From: Phytophthora sp. 'mugwort' | Lineage: Eukaryota > Oomycota > Peronosporomycetes > Peronosporales > Peronosporaceae | Direction of reading: 5' to 3' | NCBI GenBank assembly: GCA_033558025.1 | Contig: JAUCEF010000005.1 | Coordinates: forward strand, 6,324,001-6,388,000 | DNA length: 64,000 bases | In this document: positions 22,901 through 31,034 of the stretch, one piece after another | Numbering within the stretch: the first letter of the stretch is position 1 | Layout of the letters: each line of letters begins with the position of its first letter | Translations under genes and position numbers: made by a program | The notes under the pieces: generated by a model | Told to the model about the DNA's origin: nothing | Databases searched by the model: none | Seen by the model: only the letters and a program-made list of their open reading frames with translations

Positions 22901-24744
22901 TGACTGGGTGCCCGTTTGAACGTCCGTGTACGCTCATTCGAAGCATTACTGGGACTCATTTGGACGTCAATTCAAGCAGAACTCAAGACAACCAGCTGCA
23001 GTTTCACATTACGACGCAGCTGTACGATCCTTCGCACATTGAACTGACTGGGACGAAAACTGCGCTCAATGCAGCACTCTCATCACTTACATTTCGTGAC
23101 TTGTCTGGAATCTCTCTCGGTATTCCACACACAGCAAGGTTTCGACTGTGGCTCAAGCGCGTTGACAATGAAAATGACGCTGAGACGCAGCAAGCTGAAG
23201 CCACTTTTACAATCAATTTTCCGACCAAAGACTTGAATGGCTCAGACGCCAGCGAGAATTTGATTTCAACGTTGAGTTCACAGCTAGAACGGTACATCTC
23301 GACGTCGTTGATTCTGATTGCAGTGTGGCTTGTGCTGTCCAACGCTTCGTGCTTGTCGATTGGATTCTGCTGCTGTTGCAGCAAGGCACAGAAGAAGCGA
23401 CGACGGGAATTGGAACGACAGCAGCAGCTCTTCCAGGCACAAGTCGCGCAAAATGACTACGAGTATTCGGCGTTGCTCATGAGTCTTGCTGATTTACTGC
23501 TAGAGCCCAATTTACTGGTGAGTCGATGTGTGTTAGAAAGCTGCGTGACGCCAACCCGCAGCTCAAAGTCGATGCGGACTCTGACACAGGCTTTGATCTT
23601 AAGAAGTCTCGTGCCGTTGCTGGAAAGTGAGCGACAAGGAACGCGATTTGTCTTCCAGCTCCTGGCTATTGAATATGTGGAAGCACGAGTCGCTTTGGGA
23701 GCTACGTCGTCGCTTTTCCAGTGTCAGGGATTCTTGAAGCGAGATAGTCTCGCTAGTAAGACACTTGCTTATTTCTGTCGTGTCGTTGGAGCCCAGTGGG
23801 TCTCCACGCTGATGCTTGGTGACGATGAAAGTGTCTTATATCTGGAGGACGACTTGGAACTCGAGCGTTTTCTTGACAGACTTGACAAGCAACTTGCCAC
23901 ACTCCCCGTTGAGATTGTGGTCCTCTGTCGAGCATGTGTCAAGCTGTTTCAAAGCGACAAGAGCGACGAAAGCCGGGAAGTGGAGCTGGACGCAGTGCAT
24001 CTCGTTCTTTTCAACCATTTCCTGGGGCCTGCTCTGTTGTTTCCACAAGGGAATTTACGTGGATGTTCTCCCCTTTCAACTGACCAGCAGAAGACCTTTC
24101 GAGAGATTGCGTATCGACTCGTAACGTTTGTAGACCAGCGACATAGTAGCGACTATATCACAGCAGCAGACGTGCGATCTCGAGGATGTAACTCCGATAG
24201 CTTACTCGATTTTGCAGTGGAGACACAGAGCGCAGTCGCTTGTCGAGTCAAATACGACGCTGTGCTGTCAACGATAGCCCAGTCGTCAAGACTCAGGAGC
24301 GTATACGACCCAAACGAGCTGTCAGCTGACGTTGACTGCGAGCTCATGGGCTTGTGTCTTATGAACATCCACAGTCTCTTAGACAGCTACTTCTTGGGGT
24401 TTAAGCGGCGAATGTTCCTAGCAACAAACAATGAGCAGACTGAAGACACCATCGCACGTCTGAGTTGTCTACTTAAGGCACTCAGTTGGCCGCTCGTTAC
24501 CATCCACGAACTCGTCGAGTTCGCACGACCGGAGCTTGAGAATGATCCACTGCTCTGGAATGGCTTCAGCTTCCAGGAATGGCGGGACCGAGCGCAAACA
24601 CAGCAACAACAAGCTGGTTCCTGTCGACCGTTTGGTGACAGAAGAACCCAGTCGTCTCGTTGGGAAGAGCAGCTTAACGACGATGAGGTTATCCTTGAAG
24701 AAGATGGCAGATCCCCACACGATGTCGACTGGCTTACCACGTAA
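19951..24744 (+). CDS. Large single-pass membrane protein with extracellular LamG/cadherin-like region and cytosolic RasGAP-like domain
   Basis: Intronless, 1597 residues. A cleavable signal (MTMQGLLLLLLLYVADCSDG) starts a long ectodomain with many N-x-S/T sites. The first 450 residues resemble a laminin-G/concanavalin-like sandwich (CLYTFDD early, FDLFHFAIYRRVVSEEQV late). Further on are beta-rich repeats with VDAVNDAPRP, typical of cadherin/CSPG-like repeats. A membrane helix (LILIAVWLVLSNASCLSIGF, residues about 1118-1138) is followed by a cysteine cluster and basic stop-transfer. The cytosolic part, about 1190-1510, fits RasGAP: FQLLAIEYVEARV, then KRDSLASKTLAYFCRVVG (arginine-finger region), LPVEIVVLCRACV, and FNHFLGPALLFPQG, which parallels the FLRFxxPA motif but with His in place of the conserved Arg. 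RasGAPs stimulate GTP hydrolysis by Ras. The domain call is from motifs only and the ligand is unknown. Alternative: a catalytically dead RasGAP fold used as scaffold. Confidence 0.75.
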   Translation: MTMQGLLLLLLLYVADCSDGTETFERDSAITNFLAERDAWQPMCLYTFDDHAINNGVSVTNHVPNDACPFDALQPDNELVTSLNTASSFWQLGVRLTEDPNHDPKRVQLSSISSVSSREFFTMAAVRNKTASDAGVTFEMVIRRRAKTSDSMTLFSVANEYDKCVDPGFRLDVNEHQVLAFVYFLPVLESDGEAGVEACYEQRLFSVDTSAACQLPPVLEPVERTPAVQLTVTLDPSSERGLWKTAFYMSYTDVETMQRVDCAVHDEQHPPSANQLLNKLIDGRYHLYVGNSPRNVTSPRQRKRLAPIRELHPLGTTASNLNATERLRVMLMHKLKSISGPRVPKTMRIFGDNSLSLHILGVTFPPLDEDTPLAYLRSKFVEFRKQYGDQIVDYFVNLIQHKAKDPIVTQQSSAQSSDTSGQFSRATLFQGAGSATFDLFHFAIYRRVVSEEQVQSVSRRELLPSRQLPSVHQTVKIPEDSVVLLNLTMLHGVFNDLRLELRELPEFGQLLLFPNKTVVTLSNKNLFRELPLEYQRRIFFQPTRDQNNDNLPLPNPVAFSRRLEPYATVTFGIADSFAGRVVDNSTEAKIDLFVDAVNDAPRPRTLELEICVDVDVPVALELNGDDIDGPPLTAGSKAGASDSSDLPSSFTFTNETTSLVSSQVLQIVRMVQFGRLYDCNASCSMVVSDQESLLPFRIDWKSTNATYSTNLTYIYHGWGQDNRVPNESNVTPLVVDELWYRLSDGDPTISSDAAVIKFILRDQLKTPVKNNVVAAIRLEEDALQLLNLATLDPLAAFFNAETWFKVTVLPQHGALFEYNDLMNGGVEATNCSLGARIRTPNTIVKDLWGRVVYVPQLDYFNLEKHPSFTRVSAVDYFEYQAFNTTPVTNDSLVVYEKSLTARFINGFKARRVEFEVVNVPDALLVLPPFNFTANLTNYGSVPTPVVFETPDSTNPDDMYQVNLETEDDSSEFELGFTITDDDIMTGCPFERPCTLIRSITGTHLDVNSSRTQDNQLQFHITTQLYDPSHIELTGTKTALNAALSSLTFRDLSGISLGIPHTARFRLWLKRVDNENDAETQQAEATFTINFPTKDLNGSDASENLISTLSSQLERYISTSLILIAVWLVLSNASCLSIGFCCCCSKAQKKRRRELERQQQLFQAQVAQNDYEYSALLMSLADLLLEPNLLVSRCVLESCVTPTRSSKSMRTLTQALILRSLVPLLESERQGTRFVFQLLAIEYVEARVALGATSSLFQCQGFLKRDSLASKTLAYFCRVVGAQWVSTLMLGDDESVLYLEDDLELERFLDRLDKQLATLPVEIVVLCRACVKLFQSDKSDESREVELDAVHLVLFNHFLGPALLFPQGNLRGCSPLSTDQQKTFREIAYRLVTFVDQRHSSDYITAADVRSRGCNSDSLLDFAVETQSAVACRVKYDAVLSTIAQSSRLRSVYDPNELSADVDCELMGLCLMNIHSLLDSYFLGFKRRMFLATNNEQTEDTIARLSCLLKALSWPLVTIHELVEFARPELENDPLLWNGFSFQEWRDRAQTQQQQAGSCRPFGDRRTQSSRWEEQLNDDEVILEEDGRSPHDVDWLTT

Positions 24745-24901
24745 CTCGCAAGTTGAAAGTCGCTGGGACAAAACAAAACGGATAATAAAACCCACGCAGG
24801 AGGATTGAAAAACCAAAAGAAACCAGTAAAAAAACTAAGAAAAAGAGGGATATATTTACTTGCGAGGGTCGAATCCAGGGGATCAATATCTTACGGGTAT
24901 C

Positions 24902-25790
24902 ATGGCGGACATGGAGCCGTCGGAGCCAGACTGGCCCGTGGGTCCGCTGCTGTCGGATCGCATGTCGCCGCTGTGCCTCAAGGCCGAGTACGTGGGCAAC
25001 GCCAACGCCAACTTCATGCATGGTATCGAGTCGCTGAACGTGCGCTACGAGGCGCTGCGGCGCGTGCGCGGGGACGGCAATTGCTTCTTCCGGGGCTTCA
25101 TCTTCGCGCTGTGCGAGCGGCTGTTGCCGTCAGAGGGCGAGGACTGCAACGCGGCACTGCGCAGCCACATTCAACACACGATCCAAGCGAGCAAGAGCGA
25201 GCTGATTGCCATTGGATACAGCGACGTAGCCATCGACGCCTTCTGGGAGACGTTCGTGGACTACTTGGCTGCCATGGAGACGCGCTCTCACGCTGAGCTG
25301 GTGCAGGATTTCCAGACAGAGGGGGGAGAGTCCGAGTACCTTGTATGGTACATGCGACTGCTGACTGCTGGCTCTATGAAGAAGAACGCAGAGACCTTCC
25401 AGCCTTTCATCGACGGACTGTTTCCGGGTCAAACGGTAGCGCAGTTCTGCGCTGCAGAGGTGAAGTGCTGGCTGCAGATTGGGAGGAGAGAGGAGGAAAC
25501 TTATGAGTTGTTTGGTTGGATGTCTGTCACAGGTGGAGCCCATGGGGAAGGAGTGCGACCAGCCGCAGATTGCGGCGTTGACGGAGGCGCTTCAGGTTGG
25601 CGTGAAGATCGAGTATTTGGATGGAAGTGCCGGACCTGGAGAGGACCTGCAAAGCTACGTCTGCTCGCCGACAGAGGAGGCCACAAAGCAGCAGCAGCCC
25701 GTGTCGATCACGCTGCTATATCGACCGGGACATTATGATATCTTGTATCCGCGCGAGGAAGGCGCAGAGCCGAAGGAGGATGCAGACTAG
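24902..25790 (+). CDS. Otubain-like deubiquitinating cysteine protease (peptidase C65)
   Basis: Two exons, 24902-25459 and 25533-25790 (271 residues), joined in phase at FCAAE/VEPMGKECD, exactly where otubains read VEPM. Otubains remove ubiquitin chains in cytosol and nucleus. The catalytic loop is GDGNCFFRGF with Asp58 and Cys61, and the catalytic His is His253 in RPGHYDILYPR. The body (LRSHIQHTIQ, YLVWYMRLLTAG, FQPFIDGL, FCAAEVEPM) follows the OTUB1 fold. A Met at 24860 is in frame upstream, but MADMEPSEPDWP at 24902 gives the usual length. The 73-bp intron has GTGAAG...CACAG ends. The gene follows the large RasGAP-like gene by 157 bp on the same strand and faces the PIS gene tail-to-tail. 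Confidence 0.94.
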
Positions 25791-25941
25791 CTGAGAGCTC
25801 CAAAATGCCATAGCTTTTTTGCATCTCTCCTTGTATTTCTCTCACTCATATCGTGTCCTGCTAGCTGCTGCACGCACTCGTGGGGGTAGAGACGATCTGA
25901 CTATTTGGGCGCATCTCTCTACTGACTGCGAAGAATAACCC

Positions 25942-26768
25942 CTACTTGGTCTTGTTGGCGAGCGCCACGTCCTCGGACGCGACGGAGTGGGCGGCGCTGC
26001 ACAGCTGCGCACCGTTAATGAAGTTCTTGCACACGCAGGCAGGCAGACACACGTAGTAGCACAGCTAACGATTGCCACACGACAAGACAAAGAGAAGGTG
26101 AGACAGCACAATGCAACCCAGGAACAAGGTATATAGGAACAGAGGCCAGCACGCACCTGCATGACGGGCACGTTGATGAACGGGATCAGCAGTGTAGGGT
26201 TGAAATAGAGCACGTAGAGCAGGATATAGAACAGCTCGGTGCCCACGCAGCAGAAGCCGAAGAACGGATAGCAGCCGTAATAGAACCTCAGCAGGAAGTT
26301 GCGTTCGGCCGGGACGAGCTTGTGGTGGCCGCGACTCGAGTACATGTGGTACCAGTGACTGGAGAAGTCGAGGATCAGCAGATACATGAAGGCCACCATG
26401 TACTGCGGGTACAAATGGGAGAGCACCACAAGCAGCCCCGCTGTCGAGCAGCGGTCCGTGACCATGTCCAGTACGGCACCGAACGTCGAGCCTGCGTCAG
26501 CCACCACACACATAACGAGTCAGAGAAGGAGAAACGTTCTACGTTCTACCACAGGGTAGAGCGACTGACATTGGTTGCAGAGGCGCGCGAAGAAGCCATC
26601 GAAGTAGTCGCAGGTGAAGCTCAGCGCGTAGCAGAAAACGCTCGTCTTGTAATCCGTCAGCGCCACCGCCAGACTGTAGAGCGACAGCAGAACACGCGTA
26701 TAGCCAATGAGGTTGGGCACGTAGAAGAAAACGCCCGTTACAGTGCGCTGCTGCTTCTGCTCGGTCAT
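25942..26768 (-). CDS. PIS1: CDP-diacylglycerol--inositol 3-phosphatidyltransferase (phosphatidylinositol synthase)
   Basis: Three exons on the minus strand: 26768-26570, 26491-26157, 26064-25942 (218 residues), all in phase. The enzyme makes phosphatidylinositol from CDP-DAG and myo-inositol in the ER membrane. The CDP-alcohol phosphotransferase signature is complete across the first intron: DGFFAR, eight residues, G, three, D, three, D (DGx2ARx8Gx3Dx3D). HWYHMYSSRGHHKL is typical of PI synthases. Several membrane helices follow (FFGFCCVGTELFYILLYVLYF). The length equals yeast and plant PIS. An upstream in-frame Met at 26810 would add 14 residues. It is divergent from the multi-pass gene at 26980, with about 210 bp between the starts. 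Confidence 0.93.
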
Positions 26769-26979
26769 GATACTACAGCTCCACCTTCTCTCGAAGAATG
26801 ACCTGCTCACAAGACCTCCCTCCCCCTATAAAGTCAAGTTGCAGCAATAATGCTGATTAAGTTGCGTTACGAATGACGATCGTTTATATGTACACTACAC
26901 CAACCATTGGGTGCACCACACCATCGTCCACACATGATGTCCCATCACACGACATTTATCATACCCTGCCAGGAGCGCA

Positions 26980-28430
26980 ATGGCCGCCGCCGCGTCATCT
27001 CTACCGGAGCTCTTCCGGCTGTACCCGGATGCGCTGAGCGACTCGCATGCCGCCGCCTACGCGCTGCTGGTCGTGGCGCCGTTGAGTGCACTGGCCTCAC
27101 GTCTGCTGCTGTTCCGCGGTAAGAAGACGTCGCCCCTGCAAGTCTACATTCTGTCGCTGATTGTGCCAACACTCGCCGTATGGCTACCCATGGTACGTCG
27201 AGGCTCAAGATTACTTGGCGTCACTATAGACGATGACTTATGACAATGGTTGGTGCTACTGTGCTGACATTGTAGTGGTACTGGCCGGAGGAGAAGAATG
27301 TGTACACGATGCTGTCGGTGAGGTGATACGCGTGAATTATGGGTCTGTGATGATTAATAATTAATTTGCAACATATTATTGCCAGATGAGTCGAACGGAG
27401 TCGCAGTACCAGTGGTCGCAGAAGTACGCCTTCTTCCGGAAGCACTTCCTGGCGGGCACCATGTCGCCTGAGGCCTGGCACACGATTGACACGGCGTACG
27501 ACGTATGTTGGCTCACAACTGCATGTGCACCCTACCCTCTCAATGAACTGTTCGATGAGGATGTACCCTTTTGGGATCTGAAAACCGGCTAACATTGTTT
27601 TTCCTGCTTGCGTCTCGGCTGTATATTGAAATCAATGATGGCGATCGCTGCGGGTTATCGCGAACCAGAACATCTACAATGAGAAATCGCGCTATCTGTA
27701 CGACTTCTGGGGTCCCGGACAGGAGGAAATGTCGATGTACGAAACGCAAGCCAATGTCGGACTCTTCTACTTTCTCTGGATCGCCATCATGTACGTGGAG
27801 AGCGAAGTTGAGGATGTGTTGGCTAGGAGATCCGTATCTTGTCGAATTGACTGCTTTCTGGGTGTGACTTTCCTTTGCTTTTGATTTGTCCGAGCAGCTA
27901 CGCCGTCACGTCGTCCAAGGCGACGCAGGCTGCCAGCAAGCTCTCTTTCGTGGCACTCGTGGCTGTACGTGAGGAAATCAGTTTGTGTGGGATTCAGTAC
28001 CTTGGTGGAATGTTGTGGTTAATGTTGTGATGCGTCTTCTAGCTCTTGGCAGTTGAAATCACCGTCCGGTTGACTCAATATGATCCGGTGATTAAGGAGA
28101 TCTCCCCGTTCACGACTCCACGCGAGTATTTGCTGTGGGCTCACCGGTTTTTCCCAATCCTCGTATTCGCCATTGTTTCGATTAAGAAGGTATTTTACGT
28201 GGATCTGGAGAAACATCACGAGCGCGTGCTCGTCCACATGCTGGAGAAGAATATCGTGAGTTTTGCACCTTTTAGTGTGAAGTTTGTGCGTCTACAAAGA
28301 CTCTCGACTAACAATGATTTTGCTTGGGGTTGCTTGTGCTCGACAGGAAACGGTGGAGGAACTGCGGAGTCTTAACGACGAGTTGCTAGCGGCACGCGAA
28401 GGCATCGCCGAGACTAAGACGACGAAGTAA
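26980..28430 (+). CDS. Multi-pass membrane protein of unknown function, seven exons
   Basis: Exons 26980-27192, 27276-27317, 27386-27502, 27669-27790, 27898-27964, 28043-28255, 28347-28430 give 285 residues; all introns are GT-AG and phases agree. The acceptor at 27668 is the weakest. I see four to five hydrophobic helices: AYALLVVAPLSALASRLLLF, VYILSLIVPTLAVWLPM, GLFYFLWIAI with the following segment, FVALVALLAVEI, and FFPILVFAIVSI. Between helices 2 and 3 lies a soluble loop (QYQWSQKYAFFRKHF, NEKSRYLYDFWGPGQEEM) whose end vaguely recalls the YDxFG end of a J domain, but no HPD is present. The C-terminus is a short coiled segment (ETVEELRSLNDELLAARE) ending KTTK. ER location is plausible. 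I do not recognise the family. Confidence 0.78.
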
Positions 28431-29240
28431 AGCTACGGAACCTCCCCTTACCTTGTACAAAGGCGTCAAATACAGATGTTGTCTTTCACCTACAGAGTTT
28501 TATCTCGACCGATGGGATGGTTATCAGGGCGATCTTATCGCAGCCTCGTCTCTTTTAGTGATCGACTGGATGATTGGTGGCGACGGACGCTGTGTCACTT
28601 GATATGTAGTGTCAGTAGCGTAAGATGAAGGGAAACGTAGTCGTCAAAAACGATCCAAGCAGAATGACTGGATGGCGACTCTGAGTGCTGGTGGTTTATG
28701 ATGGATGAACTCGAGCGCCAAGTCGACAATTCCGGCATGAAGAAACGCGCAGCAAGTGCCGCCGGTCCACAGAGCAAACTGTTCCTCAAATATTTTGTGT
28801 GTTTTCCAGCTTTCCGTTAGATTTGCAGCGTCCGAACGCGAATGCTCAACAGGAGGCGATCAGCACGCTTGTGGGGCTCAGTGAGAGTCTCACGGCCTTT
28901 CTAAACCTCGCGCCGTTGAATATACAGTTGTGACTTTGACATGCTTGCTCTGCGGTTTTGTAGTCGGAATTGGACGGATACATCCATCAAAACTGGCGTA
29001 GAAGCCGACAATTGTTGGTCGCGCCGCCTTCGCTCTGTCCGCGTACTTGCATAAACGGCAACTTCGACGTCTGCTTGGTGTGAGGTGGATAGACAGCCAG
29101 TACGTTGCGTTCTACCGGTTATCAGCGATCGGAACGCGACGCGCTGTCGAGAGATCACCCAGAGCTCAGTTTGCAATTTGCGTCCGTCCGTCTTCTTCAT
29201 CCTCGCCTGCTGTCTTCACTACGCTTTTCCACTGTACAAG
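28431..29240. other. Intergenic region with a possible coding relic and the MIP upstream region
   Basis: No intact gene. At 28702-28790 and again at 28812-28935 (plus strand, different frames) the translation reads like protein (ELERQVDNSGMKKRAASAAG; ANAQQEAISTLVGLSESLTA), which suggests a decayed gene fragment. At 29049-29073 lies a motif shared with the other MIP promoters, GCATAAACGGCAACTTCGAC. Confidence 0.4.
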
Positions 29241-30149
29241 ATGCCTTCAGACGCCTTCAACGAGAAACACGACGTCGGATATGTGGATCTGGAAGCTCAT
29301 GACGGACATTCAACCACAAAGGGATCGCACACCCACGTGAATAATGTCGATGACGTCCCGTTCCAAGTGAAGAACCAATTCATCAAGGAAATGATGGCCG
29401 AATTCCTCGCCACTTTCATCTGCATGCTCTTCGGTCTCTCGTGCATGGCGCAAGTCACTCTGAGCGGAGGTAGCGCTGGCAGCTTCGTGACGATTGCGCT
29501 GGCGTGGGGGTTCGCCTACTTCATTGGTATTTCGATTGGTGGAGGCGTGTCTGGAGCCCACTTGAATCCGACTGTGACTGTGACGCTCGCTCTACTCAAA
29601 TTGCTGCCGTGGAAGAAGGTCCCGTTCTACATCGTGGTGCAGACTGTCGCCTCGTACGTGTCGGCTCTGGTCGTGTACGTCCTGTATCGCCCCATGTTCA
29701 ACGAAGTCGACCCGGACCGCACCACGACGCACACGGTTTTCGCGACGTTCCCGCACGAGAAGGTGGACAACTTGACGTGCTTCGTGACCGAGTTCCTGGC
29801 TGCTGCTCTGCTGATCCTCGGTATTCTGGCGCTTCTGGACCAGCACAACCGCCCGATTGGCCGCCACGCCGTTCCTCCTGCTATCGGCGTGCTTGTGAGT
29901 GCTATTGCCATGGGGTTTGCCATGAACACTGGCCTGGCTGCCAACGGCGCTCGCGACCTTGGCCCTCGTCTCTTCATGGTCACTGCTGGCTGGGGCACGC
30001 GCGTGTTCACGTTGAACCACTATTACTTCTGGATCCCGCTTGTGGCTCCGATCATGGGCGGTGCCGCTGGTGCGTTCGTGTATGAAGGCATGATCGGCTA
30101 CCACCATCCAGACCGGTCTCACGGCCCGTACCCAGAGTACCGTTTCTAA
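29241..30149 (+). CDS. MIP-family channel (aquaglyceroporin-like)
   Basis: Intronless, 302 residues, six membrane helices and two half-helix loops. MIP channels conduct water, glycerol or other small neutral solutes across the plasma membrane. Loop B carries HLNPT (first NPA box read as NPT) and loop E carries NTGLAANGARDLGPR (second NPA box read as NGA). The Asp after the second box, as in GlpF-type NPARD, is kept (GARD), which favours solute rather than strict water transport. A hydrophilic N-terminus of about 48 residues contains HDVGYVDLEAHDG. I start at 29241 (MPSDAF), aligning with the two paralogues at 35421-36311 and 39262-40152; an open frame extends upstream to 29085 but is not conserved. 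The C-terminus GYHHPDRSHGPYPEYRF is shared by all three. Confidence 0.93.
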   Translation: MPSDAFNEKHDVGYVDLEAHDGHSTTKGSHTHVNNVDDVPFQVKNQFIKEMMAEFLATFICMLFGLSCMAQVTLSGGSAGSFVTIALAWGFAYFIGISIGGGVSGAHLNPTVTVTLALLKLLPWKKVPFYIVVQTVASYVSALVVYVLYRPMFNEVDPDRTTTHTVFATFPHEKVDNLTCFVTEFLAAALLILGILALLDQHNRPIGRHAVPPAIGVLVSAIAMGFAMNTGLAANGARDLGPRLFMVTAGWGTRVFTLNHYYFWIPLVAPIMGGAAGAFVYEGMIGYHHPDRSHGPYPEYRF

Positions 30150-31034
30150 GTAGTAGCTCCGGGACGCACTAGGTGACGGTATCATTATAGCTAAATAGAT
30201 TCGTGTTTTTCTTCTGATAACGTTTCAATGGGCTATCGCACCTGCTCTTTGTGTCGGTGAACGGTTTTCAGTGTTAAACTAAGGTCCTCTTTCGTGCGCA
30301 GCGTGGCCGTGTTGCTCTGACCGAGGATACTGCGCCGTACACTGGTATTGACGACAATAGGTCTGCACGTTTGTGCTACGTGCGTCAAGGTGAGGCAGGT
30401 TATTGGCGACAGTGGAGATCGTTCTGCATCCCATTGCTCATGGGAAGTAGGTTATGCGAGGCAGTCACTTGTTTTGTTCAGTTACTTCGTTGTAAAGCTG
30501 CGCTTTTCTGGTGCACAGCACCAGGGATGGTGAAGTGGGTCGGTGTGGGCGCCAGCGCATGCCAGCGCACACGCCTCCATGCTACGATATACCGCGAGAC
30601 GAGTGCGACGTGGTCCAATGCCGCGGCTTCGCTTTCTCGTAGTTGATGCTTGCAGCCATGAGGCCCGCACCATTTTGAATTTGACTCCCGTCTCTTGCCT
30701 CGTGGTCTGTCACATTGGTGCTTGGTCAGAACTGAAGTTTGCCGGCCGCGGAGTGCAGGTCATGCAACATGGGCCGGCACTAACAACGAACGGCTTGACG
30801 GGCCCGCTTTCGCAGCTGGTGGCCACGAGATCCTTCTCGTTTGATTCTTGGTCGCATAGTATTTAACGTGCGCTATATGACACGCTGCGGATTGCTCGCC
30901 AGCCAGCGTGTTCGCTCTAGCTTTGTACGCATTTTAATTCGGCCATGCGACTCTAGCTCACAACTGAATTCATCGCCGCTTCTTGCAGGCACCGCCAGCG
31001 TCTACAGTGGCTCCTCAGCGACTGCTACTTCGCG
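30150..31034. other. Intergenic region without a gene
   Basis: About 885 bp between the MIP gene and the ABC transporter on the same strand. Short ORFs only, none with recognisable motifs. It must hold the terminator of one and the promoter of the other, which I cannot pinpoint. Confidence 0.5.
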
